From an uncultured Veillonella sp. (lineage in GTDB: Bacteria > Bacillota > Negativicutes > Veillonellales > Veillonellaceae), in assembly GCF_937981445.1 (NCBI RefSeq), contig NZ_CALJON010000044.1:62001-126000 (forward strand): a DNA stretch of 64,000 nt, written 5' to 3'. Numbering within the stretch: position 1 is the stretch's first letter; every line of letters starts with the position of its first letter. The notes beneath the pieces are model-generated. The model was not told the origin of the DNA and searched no databases. It saw only the letters and a program-made list of their open reading frames with translations. A program made the translations under genes and the position numbers. Of this stretch, positions 8,955 to 18,515 are shown one piece after another.

Positions 8955-11879
8955 GTGAAAGAAGAAATTATTGTAAAAGGTGCAAGGCAGCACAATTTGA
9001 AAAATATTGATGTGGCCTTGCCTCGCGATAAATTTATAGTCATCACAGGACTAAGTGGTTCTGGTAAATCATCCCTAGCATTTGACACAATATACGCAGA
9101 AGGGCAGCGACGTTATGTAGAGTCTTTATCTGCGTATGCGCGTCAATTTTTAGGGCAAATGGATAAGCCTGATGTAGACTATATTGAAGGTTTATCACCG
9201 GCCATTTCTATAGATCAGAAAACAACGAGTCGTAATCCTCGTTCCACTGTAGGGACGGTGACAGAAATTTACGATTATTTGCGACTTTTATTTGCTCGCG
9301 TAGGTCGTGCGTATTGTCCAAGCTGTGGCAAACCTATTACGCAACAATCTGTTGAACAAATGACTGATAGTGTTATGACATTGCCTGAGCGAACTAAAAT
9401 TTTAGTTTTAGCGCCCTATATTGTAGGTAAAAAAGGGGAGCATAAACAAGTTCTAGAAAAGCTTCGCAAAGAAGGCTTTGTCCGTATTCGTGTGGATGGA
9501 GAAATTCGCAATTTAGACGAAGACATCCAATTAGAGAAAAATAAGAAACATACCATTGATATTGTGATTGACCGTTTAGTAGTGAAAGACGGAATTGTAT
9601 CACGTTTAACTGATTCCATGGAGGCCGCTGCTAAATGGGGGGACGGCTTGGTTATTGTACAAGAGGTAGATGGGCCACAGCATATGTATAGTCAGCATTT
9701 TGCTTGCCCTGATTGTCATATCTCCTTGCCACCTATTGAGCCACGCATGTTTTCCTTTAACAGTCCTTTTGGTGCTTGTCCAGCCTGTTCAGGTATTGGG
9801 AGTACAATGGAAGTGGATGAAGAGCGGGTAATCCCTGATGGGGATATACCTTTTGTTGATGGCGCCGTGCGTGCCTTAAGTGCCAATCGCAGCTCATGGT
9901 TTATGTGTCAATTAGAAGGCTTACTAAAAGAACATGGGTATGATTTATCGGCTACATATAATGAATTACCTAAAAAATTGCAGCAATTAGTTATGAATGG
10001 TAGCCCTCATATGGTAAGTTTTGAATATGAAAATATGAGTGGTGAGATTAAAACTTATACACAGCCTTATGAAGGCATATTACCGATGGTCAAACGTCGG
10101 TATAGTGAAGCCGCATCAGATACGATGCGGGAAAGTTTTGAGTCATTTATGGCTATTAAGCCTTGTAAAACTTGTGGCGGTGCCCGTTTAAAACCGGAAG
10201 CATTAGCTATACGAGTGGGGGATAAGAACATTGTGGATGTTACGAACCTCACTATTAGTGAGGCGGTGGAATTTTTCAATACAGTCGATTTTTCAGAACG
10301 AGAACAGTTTATCGGAGCGCAGATTTTAAAAGAGATTAATGCGCGCCTTATGTTTTTGAATAATGTAGGTCTAGACTATTTGACTATGAGTCGTAATGCC
10401 GGCACCTTATCCGGTGGTGAGGCGCAGCGCATACGCTTAGCCACACAGATTGGCTCCGGCCTAGTAGGGGTTTTGTATATTTTAGATGAACCTTCTATTG
10501 GTCTACACCAACGAGATAATGATCGACTTATTGCCACCTTAAAAGGGTTACGTGATTTAGGTAATACTTTACTAGTCGTTGAACATGATGAAGATACGAT
10601 GCTCGCGTCAGACCATTTAGTTGATATTGGTCCAGGTGCTGGTGAACATGGTGGTGAAATCATCGCTCAAGGTACAGCTCAGGAGGTAATGGCTAATCCT
10701 AAGTCCATTACAGGGCAATATTTAAGCGGTAAAAAATTCATTGCCTTACCTTTAGAGCGTCGTAAATCTAATGGCAATGTATTAGAAATTCGTGGTGCTA
10801 AAGAGAATAATTTAAAAAATATTAATGTGAAATTCCCTCTCGGTGTATTCACCGTAGTTACTGGTGTTAGTGGGTCTGGGAAATCCACGTTGATTAATGA
10901 AATTCTCTACAAAGGATTAGCTAATACATTATATCGGTCCTATCATAAGGTGGGTGCACATAAGGAAATTCGTGGCACCGAGCATATTGATAAGATTATA
11001 AATATTGACCAAAGCCCTATTGGCCGTACGCCACGTTCCAATCCGGCTACCTATACAGGCGTATTTGATTCGATTCGTGAATTGTATAGTCAAACACCGG
11101 AAGCAAAAATTAGAGGCTATAAGCAAGGGCGCTTTAGCTTTAATGTGCGTGGTGGGCGCTGCGAAGCCTGCCGAGGTGATGGGATTATTAAAATTGAAAT
11201 GCATTTCTTGCCAGATGTGTATGTACCTTGCGAGGTTTGTAAAGGGGCGCGCTATAATAGGGAGACCTTGGAAGTTAAATATAAGGGCAAATCCATTGCC
11301 GATGTATTGCATATGACGGTGGATGAAGGGGTTGAATTTTTCAAAGCCATTCCCAAAATTCATCGTAAACTAATAACCTTGCAAGAAGTAGGTCTTGGCT
11401 ACATACGTTTGGGGCAACCAGCTACGACTCTATCTGGTGGTGAAGCACAACGTGTAAAGCTTGCTACTGAATTGGCACGACGCAGTACAGGTAAGACTTT
11501 GTATATTTTGGATGAACCAACAACGGGTTTACATGCAGAGGATATTAGAAAACTGCTCATTGTACTTCAAAAGCTAGTAGATGGTGGCGATACAGTGGTG
11601 GTTATTGAGCATAATTTAGATGTTATTAAAACGGCGGATCATATTATTGATTTAGGTCCAGAAGGCGGTAATCGAGGCGGCACCATAGTGGGGACGGGGA
11701 CGCCAGAAGAAATCTGTAAGCTAAAAGCAAGTTATACAGGTAAATTCTTAGGGCCAGTCCTAGCTAAAACACAACAGTTTATGAAAGCGGCTAAGGAAGA
11801 AATGACTGTTCAAAAGACTAAGACTGTTAAAAAGACTGGTAAAAAGGCTAAGGCTACTAAAACGGTAGAGGCGAACTAA
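8955..11879 (+). CDS. uvrA: Excinuclease ABC subunit A
   Basis: UvrA is the dimeric ABC ATPase that finds helix-distorting lesions and loads UvrB. The 974-residue protein has two ABC modules: Walker A GLSGSGKSS near residue 32 and GVSGSGKST near 635, each with LSGGEAQR signatures and LDEP Walker B motifs. Zinc-finger Cys pairs (CPSC, CPDC, CPAC, CKTC, CEAC/CEVC) are present. In-frame ATGs at 8913 and 8952 exist, but GGAGG at 8945-8949 is well spaced only for GTG at 8955, which gives the standard MKEEIIVKGAR start. The last ~35 residues are a Lys/Thr-rich tail not needed by the fold. Confidence 0.96.
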   Translation: MKEEIIVKGARQHNLKNIDVALPRDKFIVITGLSGSGKSSLAFDTIYAEGQRRYVESLSAYARQFLGQMDKPDVDYIEGLSPAISIDQKTTSRNPRSTVGTVTEIYDYLRLLFARVGRAYCPSCGKPITQQSVEQMTDSVMTLPERTKILVLAPYIVGKKGEHKQVLEKLRKEGFVRIRVDGEIRNLDEDIQLEKNKKHTIDIVIDRLVVKDGIVSRLTDSMEAAAKWGDGLVIVQEVDGPQHMYSQHFACPDCHISLPPIEPRMFSFNSPFGACPACSGIGSTMEVDEERVIPDGDIPFVDGAVRALSANRSSWFMCQLEGLLKEHGYDLSATYNELPKKLQQLVMNGSPHMVSFEYENMSGEIKTYTQPYEGILPMVKRRYSEAASDTMRESFESFMAIKPCKTCGGARLKPEALAIRVGDKNIVDVTNLTISEAVEFFNTVDFSEREQFIGAQILKEINARLMFLNNVGLDYLTMSRNAGTLSGGEAQRIRLATQIGSGLVGVLYILDEPSIGLHQRDNDRLIATLKGLRDLGNTLLVVEHDEDTMLASDHLVDIGPGAGEHGGEIIAQGTAQEVMANPKSITGQYLSGKKFIALPLERRKSNGNVLEIRGAKENNLKNINVKFPLGVFTVVTGVSGSGKSTLINEILYKGLANTLYRSYHKVGAHKEIRGTEHIDKIINIDQSPIGRTPRSNPATYTGVFDSIRELYSQTPEAKIRGYKQGRFSFNVRGGRCEACRGDGIIKIEMHFLPDVYVPCEVCKGARYNRETLEVKYKGKSIADVLHMTVDEGVEFFKAIPKIHRKLITLQEVGLGYIRLGQPATTLSGGEAQRVKLATELARRSTGKTLYILDEPTTGLHAEDIRKLLIVLQKLVDGGDTVVVIEHNLDVIKTADHIIDLGPEGGNRGGTIVGTGTPEEICKLKASYTGKFLGPVLAKTQQFMKAAKEEMTVQKTKTVKKTGKKAKATKTVEAN

Positions 11880-11880
11880 T

Positions 11881-13731
11881 ATGGTTAGTGAAGATGTATT
11901 AGAAAAAATAAGTCATTTACCCACTACGCCTGGGGTCTATCTCTGGCGCAATCAATATAAGCGAATTATTTACGTAGGGAAGGCAATTAATCTTCGCAAT
12001 CGCGTGCGTTCCTATGTGCGCCAAGATAGTAATCGGGCTCCTAAAGTAACAGCCATGATGCGCCGCGCTGTGGATGTAGAAGTAATTCAAACTAAAACAG
12101 AGATGGAAGCACTCATTTTGGAGAATACTTTGATTAAGGAACATCATCCAAAATATAATATTATGCTTCGCGATGATAAAACCTATCCGTATTTAAAAGT
12201 CACTGTTCAAGAGGAATTTCCTCGCGTTATTATGGTGCGGCGCATGGAACGTGATGGGGCTAAATATTTTGGTCCCTTTACAGATGTGACGGCGGTTCAT
12301 CAAACTATAAAATTATTCCGTCGTCATTTTCCTCTTAGAACCTGTCAAAATATGAAGGTTCCTCGCCCCTGTTTACAATATCATTTAGGCTTTTGTGAAG
12401 CCCCTTGTGCTGGATTAGTCAGCGCTGATACATATAGTAAGTATATTGACCAAATTGTTCAGGTCTTAGAAGGGAAGCATATTCCATTACTGGATGAATT
12501 GAAAGCATCCATGGAGGAGGCGGCTGAGTCATTAGATTTTGAGAAGGCCGCATTGTATCGCGATCAATTACAAGCCTTGGATAAGCTTCGTGAAAAGCAG
12601 CGCATGGTAACACAGCGGGGGGATATCGACGTTATCGGTCTTGCCATGGAAGGCTTGATGGTTTGCGTGCAGGTGTTTTTTATACGTCAAGGACGTATGT
12701 TAGGGCGAGAAAACTTTTTCATTAAAAATGAAGGGGACAATGAAGAAAGCATTATGACTGATTTTATAAAACAGTATTATAGTGGTGCTAGCTTTGTTCC
12801 TAAGGAAGTATTGCTCCCTTATGACACAGAAGAACGGGCTTTATTTGAGTCATGGTTCTCTGAAATGAAGGGGCAACATGTAGATGTTACCGTGCCACAA
12901 CGAGGATTCAAACGGGATTTGCTGAAGATGGCCGCAGAAAACGCGGAGAATTTCTTAGCCGAACGACGTCGTCAATGGCAGCATGATTTAGATAAGAGTG
13001 GTGGTGCAGTTAAGAAATTAGCAGAAGTCTTAGATTTACCGCGCTTACCAGAACGCATGGAATGCTTTGATATTTCTCATACTCAAGGGAGTGAGACTGT
13101 GGCGTCCATGGTAGTATTTGAAGATGGTAAGCCGGCGAAAAAAGAATACCGCCGCTTTAAATTAAAAACAGTGCAAGGCAAGCCTGATGATTTTAAATCT
13201 ATGGCTGAAATCATGGCACGTCGCTATGGCAACGAAACTGATTGGCCTATGCCAGATTTGATTATTATTGATGGTGGTAAAGGTCAGCTTAATGCGGCCT
13301 TGCCTTTAATCCGTGCTGTAGGGGTTACAGATGTGCCCGTTATCTCTTTGGCTAAGCGCATTGAAGAGGTATTTGTAGAAGGGCAATCGGACAGTATTAT
13401 TTTGTCCCATCATTCCCCAGAATTACAGCTTTTACAGCAAATCCGAGATGAAGCCCATCGCTTTGCCATTACGTATCACCGCAAACTTCGGGGAAAACGG
13501 AATTTAGAATCGATTTTAGATCATATTGAGGGCATTGGGCCGAAGCGTCGTAAAGCGCTTTGGGATGTCTTAGGTACTTTAGAGCAGATTAAGGGAGCCT
13601 CCGTGGAGGAACTAAGTGCTGTACCGGGGATGAATAAAAAATCAGCAGAAGCGGTATATAACTTTTTTAGATTGTCTAAAGAAGAAAAGCGTGCTACTAT
13701 TGATGGAGAAAAAATTAGAGGAGGAGCATAG
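11881..13731 (+). CDS. uvrC: Excinuclease ABC subunit C
   Basis: UvrC makes the 3' and 5' incisions around a UvrB-bound lesion. The 616 residues contain an N-terminal GIY-YIG nuclease (GVYLW at about 18, IYVGKA at about 31), a UVR domain near 200-235 that pairs with UvrB, an RNase H-like nuclease domain (FDISHTQGS, IIIDGGKGQ) and C-terminal helix-hairpin-helix motifs (IEGIGPKRRKAL, VPGMNKKSAEAV). It starts one base after the uvrA stop, so the two subunits are coupled. With uvrB just upstream, the complete excinuclease is encoded in one 7-kb block. Confidence 0.97.
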   Translation: MVSEDVLEKISHLPTTPGVYLWRNQYKRIIYVGKAINLRNRVRSYVRQDSNRAPKVTAMMRRAVDVEVIQTKTEMEALILENTLIKEHHPKYNIMLRDDKTYPYLKVTVQEEFPRVIMVRRMERDGAKYFGPFTDVTAVHQTIKLFRRHFPLRTCQNMKVPRPCLQYHLGFCEAPCAGLVSADTYSKYIDQIVQVLEGKHIPLLDELKASMEEAAESLDFEKAALYRDQLQALDKLREKQRMVTQRGDIDVIGLAMEGLMVCVQVFFIRQGRMLGRENFFIKNEGDNEESIMTDFIKQYYSGASFVPKEVLLPYDTEERALFESWFSEMKGQHVDVTVPQRGFKRDLLKMAAENAENFLAERRRQWQHDLDKSGGAVKKLAEVLDLPRLPERMECFDISHTQGSETVASMVVFEDGKPAKKEYRRFKLKTVQGKPDDFKSMAEIMARRYGNETDWPMPDLIIIDGGKGQLNAALPLIRAVGVTDVPVISLAKRIEEVFVEGQSDSIILSHHSPELQLLQQIRDEAHRFAITYHRKLRGKRNLESILDHIEGIGPKRRKALWDVLGTLEQIKGASVEELSAVPGMNKKSAEAVYNFFRLSKEEKRATIDGEKIRGGA

Positions 13732-13732
13732 A

Positions 13733-15079
13733 ATGAAAGGGACATTGTCGCTGAGTTCAGCAATTGTTATTGGTTCCATGTTATTTGGGATGTTTTTTGG
13801 GGCAGGGAATTTAATTTTCCCCGTGCATATGGGGCAAGAAGCGGGGGCTTCTGTATGGATAGCTACGGTAGGCTTTTTAATTACGGCTATTGGCTTACCT
13901 TTTTTAGGTGTAGTAGCCATTGGCATATCTAAAAGCTCTGGCTTATTTGACTTGGCTTCTAGGGTTCACCCTACATATGCTAAATTATTTACCATTTTAT
14001 TGTATTTGACCATTGGCCCCGCATTTGCTTTGCCACGTACGGCTACTGTGTCCTATCAGATTGGATTAGCACCGTACATCGGCAGTGATATGCAAACCAT
14101 GAGTTTAGGGGTATTTACCTTTGTATTCTTTGCAATCGCTTTATTTTTTGCTATGAATCCTGGTAAATTAATGACCTATATTGGGAAAATTTTAAATCCC
14201 TTATTTTTGATTTTCTTGGCCATTTTATTGGTGACGGCCTTAATCCATCCTATGGGCTCCATTAGTACCGCGCCAGTGAGTGGAGATTATCAAACGATGG
14301 CCTTTTTCAAAGGCTTTACTGAAGGTTACAATACAATGGATGCCCTAGCAGCATTAGCTTTTGGTATTGTTGTAGTTAAAGCGATGCAAGCGGTGGGCGT
14401 GTCGGAGCCAAAAGATTTGGCCGTAGGCATGGTAAAATCTGGCATTGTTGTAGTTGTATTGATGGTTGTTATTTATGCCTTTTTAGCCTATGTAGGGGCT
14501 ACTAGTTTGGGTGTATTAACCTTGTCCGCTAATGGTGGGATAGCCTTAGCAGAAACAGCCAATTATTACTTTGGTTCAGTAGGGGCTGTGTTATTGGCCA
14601 TTATTGTAACATTAGCTTGTTTAAAAACAGCTGTAGGTTTATTCTGTGCTTGTTCTGAAACATTTGTAGAGTTATTTCCTAATTCCATTAGCTATAAAAA
14701 ATACGTGTATGTATTTGGTCTTATTTCCTTTTTAATTGGTAATGTAGGATTAACTCAGATTATTGCTTTAGCTATTCCCATTTTAATGCTATTGTATCCA
14801 TTGACGATTACGATTATTTTATTGACATTCTTGGCACCATTATTTAAAGAACGTCAGGCTGTATATTTTACGACTACTGTATTTGCATTTATAGCAGCCA
14901 TTGGAGATGCATTAAATACATTGCCAGAATTTTTAGGTAAAACAGCGGTGGTGCAGGAACTCTTGCAAGTGTATCAAGCGTTGCCATTCTTTAATCTTGG
15001 TATGGGCTGGATAGTACCATCGGCAGTAGGTTTCGTGCTTGGCTTAGTTTATATAGCAGTGAAAAAGGAACAGCAGTAG
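13733..15079 (+). CDS. brnQ: Branched-chain amino acid transporter, BrnQ/LIVCS family
   Basis: This is a cation-coupled symporter of the inner membrane for Leu, Ile and Val. Its 448 residues hold about 12 hydrophobic helices, and the N-terminus (IVIGSMLFGMFFGAGNLIFP) is the family hallmark. An in-frame ATG lies at 13691 inside uvrC, but GAGGAGGAG at 13720-13727 places the start at ATG 13733, one base after the uvrC stop. It may be cotranscribed with uvrC although the functions are unrelated. The exact substrate among branched-chain amino acids cannot be read from sequence. Confidence 0.92.
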   Translation: MKGTLSLSSAIVIGSMLFGMFFGAGNLIFPVHMGQEAGASVWIATVGFLITAIGLPFLGVVAIGISKSSGLFDLASRVHPTYAKLFTILLYLTIGPAFALPRTATVSYQIGLAPYIGSDMQTMSLGVFTFVFFAIALFFAMNPGKLMTYIGKILNPLFLIFLAILLVTALIHPMGSISTAPVSGDYQTMAFFKGFTEGYNTMDALAALAFGIVVVKAMQAVGVSEPKDLAVGMVKSGIVVVVLMVVIYAFLAYVGATSLGVLTLSANGGIALAETANYYFGSVGAVLLAIIVTLACLKTAVGLFCACSETFVELFPNSISYKKYVYVFGLISFLIGNVGLTQIIALAIPILMLLYPLTITIILLTFLAPLFKERQAVYFTTTVFAFIAAIGDALNTLPEFLGKTAVVQELLQVYQALPFFNLGMGWIVPSAVGFVLGLVYIAVKKEQQ

Positions 15080-15112
15080 TTAGGATTTACAGGTAGGAAA
15101 TGAGGTAGAGCA

Positions 15113-16030
15113 GTGAATATATGTGTAACCGGTGGAGCTGGTTTTATCGGTTCCCATTTAGTGGATCGCTTGATTGCTGAACATCATCAGGTCCTCGTAG
15201 TTGATAATTTAAGCACGGGTAGTGTGGAAAATATTAATCCTAACGCGCAGTTTGTGGAAATGGATATTCGTAGTGAGTCACTTTTACCTTTATTTCAAGA
15301 GTTTAAGCCTCAATATGTATTTCACGAAGCGGCACAAACGATGGTGCCTATTTCTATGGAAAACCCAGCCTTAGACTGTGATGTCAATCTTATGGGGCTC
15401 ATCAATGTACTCAATGCTTGTGTGGCTACCAAGGTAGATAAAATAATTATGCCATCGTCAGCAGCCGTTTATGGCGATTTAACTACTTTGCCTTTAGATG
15501 AGACGATGACAGGACATCCAGCGTCCTTTTATGGTTTGACAAAATTGACTACAGAAAGCTATTTGCGTCTTTATGAAGAGAATTTTAATCTTCCCTATAT
15601 TTGCTTTAGATATGCCAATGTATATGGTCCACGCCAAGGAAACGGCGGTGAAGGTGGCGTTATTAGTATTTTCTGTGAACATTTAGAGGCGCAGAAGGAT
15701 TTAACTATTTTTGGTGATGGTGAGCAGACGCGAGACTTTGTTTATGTAGGTGATGTTGTAGAGGCCAATATGCAAGCCTTAATACATCCTGAAGTTACTG
15801 GGGTGTATAATGTAAGCACTGAAACAGGCACAAGTTTAAATGAATTAGTGCAAGTTTTTGAAGACATTGTAGGTCATCCCCTCGTAGTTCATTACGAAGC
15901 GGAACGAATTGGAGATATTAAACATTCCTTGTTAAGTTTGGAAAAAATTGGTAAAGACTTAGCTTATAAGCCGCAAGTATCCCTAGTAGAGGGCTTAAAA
16001 GAAACTTTTGAATATTTTGTTGATAAGTAA
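15113..16030 (+). CDS. NAD-dependent sugar epimerase (UDP-glucose 4-epimerase family)
   Basis: This extended short-chain dehydrogenase/reductase has 305 residues. The NAD-binding motif TGGAGFIGSH is at residues 6-15, an SSAA active-site strand follows, and the catalytic pair sits in SFYGLTK (Tyr-x3-Lys). It interconverts nucleotide sugars in the cytoplasm, probably UDP-Glc/UDP-Gal or the N-acetyl forms, supplying cell-surface polysaccharide. Start is GTG at 15113 with GAGGTAGAG upstream. It differs from the second epimerase at 20887, which has the YGRTK motif and is the more typical GalE, so this copy may have a different substrate. Confidence 0.88.
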   Translation: MNICVTGGAGFIGSHLVDRLIAEHHQVLVVDNLSTGSVENINPNAQFVEMDIRSESLLPLFQEFKPQYVFHEAAQTMVPISMENPALDCDVNLMGLINVLNACVATKVDKIIMPSSAAVYGDLTTLPLDETMTGHPASFYGLTKLTTESYLRLYEENFNLPYICFRYANVYGPRQGNGGEGGVISIFCEHLEAQKDLTIFGDGEQTRDFVYVGDVVEANMQALIHPEVTGVYNVSTETGTSLNELVQVFEDIVGHPLVVHYEAERIGDIKHSLLSLEKIGKDLAYKPQVSLVEGLKETFEYFVDK

Positions 16031-16192
16031 AAAAATTATGAATTTTATTAATTATTGCAAGATTTACATGCAAAACTTGCGATTCTATAAAGGTTTATTT
16101 GCGACTTTTTTTATAGCCTAAGAGCTATTATATATGATAAAATAAATGTATAATTAGGTTGTTTGTATAAAGTTAATATGAAGGAGATTATT

Positions 16193-16792
16193 GTGGAAAC
16201 TAAAGAGCAGAAAGAGAAAAGGATTCAGTATATTATTTGCCGAGTTTGTGGGTATATTGAAACTGCAGATAAAGCTGATCAACCTTGCCCAGCTTGTGGC
16301 TTTCCTAAGACCGTTTGGGCAGAATATACTCCTCGTAAATTAAATCCAACACGTAAAAAATTATTGGATTTACATTTGCATCCAATTGCTGTGCATTTCC
16401 CAATCGTGGGTTCTGCACTTACTTTAGGCTTACCTTTATTGGCATTATTGGTTCCTTACAACTTATCCTATCGTCTATTTGATTTCACTATGATGGTAGC
16501 TCTTGTAATGCCTTTACTTTGCTTAGTAGGTGCTATTTCTGGTTATATCGGTGGTAAATTGCGCTATAAGTCAACGACAGCACCTGTGTTGAAGTTGAAA
16601 ATCTATTTGAGTATTGTATACTTCTTAGTGACGGTGGCCCAGTGCTATATGGCCTATGTGTATGGCGTCGATGCTGGCAATGCCCTCATTATGGCTGCCC
16701 TCGGTGCGGTCGCATCTTTCTTAGCGGCTACACTTGGTAAAAAAGGTTCCTATTTATTTGCTGGTTTATTTGGTCCTTACGTACAAGGGTAA
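16193..16792 (+). CDS. Rubredoxin-like zinc ribbon fused to a DUF2231-type membrane domain
   Basis: The 199-residue protein has an N-terminal rubredoxin-like knuckle pair (CRVCGYIE and CPACGFP, about 18-43) followed by four hydrophobic helices. The first begins with HPIAVHFPI, the signature of DUF2231 membrane proteins, whose histidines may bind heme. AAGGAG at 16181-16186 with a 6-nt spacer sets the GTG start at 16193, although the frame stays open to a TTG at 16163. An electron-transfer or metal-handling role at the inner membrane is inference. It stands alone, with its own terminator. Confidence 0.8.
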   Translation: METKEQKEKRIQYIICRVCGYIETADKADQPCPACGFPKTVWAEYTPRKLNPTRKKLLDLHLHPIAVHFPIVGSALTLGLPLLALLVPYNLSYRLFDFTMMVALVMPLLCLVGAISGYIGGKLRYKSTTAPVLKLKIYLSIVYFLVTVAQCYMAYVYGVDAGNALIMAALGAVASFLAATLGKKGSYLFAGLFGPYVQG

Positions 16793-16815
16793 TAGAATTT
16801 TGTATCAAAGGATTG

Positions 16816-16852
16816 GCCTTGTTCCCGCAGACATTGCGGGACAAGGCTTTTT
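16816..16852 (+). terminator. Rho-independent terminator
   Basis: GCCTTGT-CCCGC pairs with GCGGGACAAGGC around a short loop (one bulged T), followed by TTTTTC. It ends the rubredoxin-like gene. Confidence 0.85.
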
Positions 16853-16879
16853 CAAATTATATGGAAGAAAGGTTACGTC

Positions 16880-17878
16880 ATGCAGATAAATAAAGCAGTA
16901 TTGCAAATTTTTGATTTTCATTCGTCTTTAGCTGTTTTTTCTGAAGGTGAACTCGAATTAGGTGAGGAAACAATCCAAGATTATATTAGTGCACATGTGG
17001 AAAAAGCAATTAAGGATCCCGGCTTACGTCAGGGACATTTGAATCCCTCCAGTCCCGTAGGACAACTGATTACTCAATACAGTGAAGAGCGTATAGATAT
17101 AGTAGACTTGGGGAAATCTTTGGGGGAAACAATTTTTAATTTTATGAAGCAAGCTACTGAACCATGTTTAATGGATGCGATTATTTGTGAAGCCGCCGCT
17201 AATCATACGTATCTCTGTGTTTTGTTGTGTCAAGCTCATGATGGCTATACACATGGCACCATTAGTGGTGAAAGTGGTGCATTAGCTACAAAATTGGTCG
17301 CTAATCGCGCTGTGCTCCCCATGCCTAGCCAAAAACTGCGTTCTTTTTTAGCTATTAATGTGGAAGATTTCTCAGTTCGCTTATTCGAGCCTAAAGGCGA
17401 GTATGATGGTGAAATTACCTATATCTTAGCTGATAAGGTACTTCAAATTGGGACGAATCCATCGTCTCGTGATACGGTGGCTAAAGTGCGGCGTATTGTG
17501 GATAAAGTGGCTAAAGCTCATGAAGGTGATGGCGTAGCAGAATTAGTTGAAGTACGCTCTATGATTTCAAAGAATGCAGAAGTTTCAGACACAATTAATC
17601 CAGAGATTATTGTAGAAACTGTATTTGCTTCGAATCCAGTGCAACAAGAGGCGGCCAAGCAAGCTCTTGCTGAACAAGATATGCTCCGTCCTTTGCCAGT
17701 TAATAGAGAATTTGCCGCTAAAGTCGGGGAAAAGCATAAAATAAAAACTGATACAGGGATTGAAATTAGTTTTCCTGTAGAATATATGAAAAATAGTGAG
17801 TTTATTGAAATTGTTACTAATCCTGATGGTACTTTGCGTATTGAACTTAAGAATATTAGTAAGATTTTAAATAAATAA
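16880..17878 (+). CDS. Nucleoid-associated protein, NdpA/YejK family
   Basis: These 332 residues match the 37-kDa nucleoid-associated protein family (PF04245): an N-terminal region with LQIFDFHSS, a central basic core and an FLAINVEDFSVRLFEP-like strand pair near 155-170. Proteins of this family co-purify with nucleoids and bind DNA, but their physiological role is unclear. AAGAAAGG precedes the ATG. The gene is preceded by a strong terminator, so it has its own promoter or depends on readthrough. The stop codon is inside a repeated block (see repeat at 17863). The family call is fairly confident and the function is not. Confidence 0.8.
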   Translation: MQINKAVLQIFDFHSSLAVFSEGELELGEETIQDYISAHVEKAIKDPGLRQGHLNPSSPVGQLITQYSEERIDIVDLGKSLGETIFNFMKQATEPCLMDAIICEAAANHTYLCVLLCQAHDGYTHGTISGESGALATKLVANRAVLPMPSQKLRSFLAINVEDFSVRLFEPKGEYDGEITYILADKVLQIGTNPSSRDTVAKVRRIVDKVAKAHEGDGVAELVEVRSMISKNAEVSDTINPEIIVETVFASNPVQQEAAKQALAEQDMLRPLPVNREFAAKVGEKHKIKTDTGIEISFPVEYMKNSEFIEIVTNPDGTLRIELKNISKILNK

Positions 17879-17919
17879 TATAGCAAGATTAGACAAAATA
17901 TAGCAGGATTTTAAATAAA
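17863..17919. repeat. Stop-codon-containing duplication, 44-bp period
   Basis: GATTTTAAATAAA at 17863-17875, the last codons before the stop of the nucleoid-protein gene, reappears at 17907-17919. Between them, related AAGATTAGACAAAATATAGCA segments suggest degenerate copies. Confidence 0.65.
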
Positions 17920-17969
17920 CTATTGGCTTATATTTGGTAACGAAGTGTTAACTAAATGGAGGCACATAA

Positions 17970-18479
17970 ATGAGTAAAAAAGATCATAAAAAAACGAATG
18001 CTATGCGTATGTTAGACACGCATAAAGTGGCTTATGAAGTATTGACCTATGAAGTTGAGGAAATTGGCGGTAAGCCCCCTCAAGTAGGGCGTAATGCAGG
18101 CGTTCATATGGCGGAGGAATTGCATTTACCGGAGGAGAAAGTATTTAAAACCTTAGTTGGTAAGGGCAATGTGACGGGACCTGTAGTGTTTTGTATTCCC
18201 GTAGCGGCTGAGCTCGATTTGAAACAAGCGGCTCGTGTGAGTGGTAATAAATCAGTAGAATTAGTACATGTAAAAGATTTATTAGGCTTAACAGGCTATA
18301 TTAGGGGTGGCTGTTCACCGATTGGCATGAAAAAATTATTCCCTACCTACTTTGATGCTTCTATGGAAGCCTTAGATACAGTTTATGTGAGTGCAGGCAT
18401 GATTGGTAAACAGGTGAAAGTAAAGCCACAAGACTTACAAGCTGTTGTAAAAGCAAAGTTCGTAGATTTAACTATGTAA
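17970..18479 (+). CDS. ybaK: YbaK/EbsC-type aminoacyl-tRNA deacylase
   Basis: The 169-residue protein is a YbaK/ProX-type editing domain. YbaK hydrolyses Cys-tRNA(Pro) made in error by prolyl-tRNA synthetase. Visible family features are EEKVFKTLVGKG near 55, the FCIPVAAELDLKQAA strand-helix and the GYIRGGCSPIGMKK glycine-rich loop near 108. It is a free-standing cytosolic enzyme of normal length. GGAGG lies 8 nt before the ATG. The following gene (RNase HI) is 36 bp away and probably cotranscribed. Substrate preference within the family (Cys or Ala on tRNA-Pro) is inferred. Confidence 0.9.
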   Translation: MSKKDHKKTNAMRMLDTHKVAYEVLTYEVEEIGGKPPQVGRNAGVHMAEELHLPEEKVFKTLVGKGNVTGPVVFCIPVAAELDLKQAARVSGNKSVELVHVKDLLGLTGYIRGGCSPIGMKKLFPTYFDASMEALDTVYVSAGMIGKQVKVKPQDLQAVVKAKFVDLTM

Positions 18480-18515
18480 GTATATTACTTTGTATTAATT
18501 AAGGATTACTATACT

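Noticed and set aside
10929..11363. 144-codon open frame on the minus strand inside uvrA
   Set aside because: It is antisense to highly conserved uvrA sequence, has no ribosome site or domain, and its composition is that of a shadow frame.
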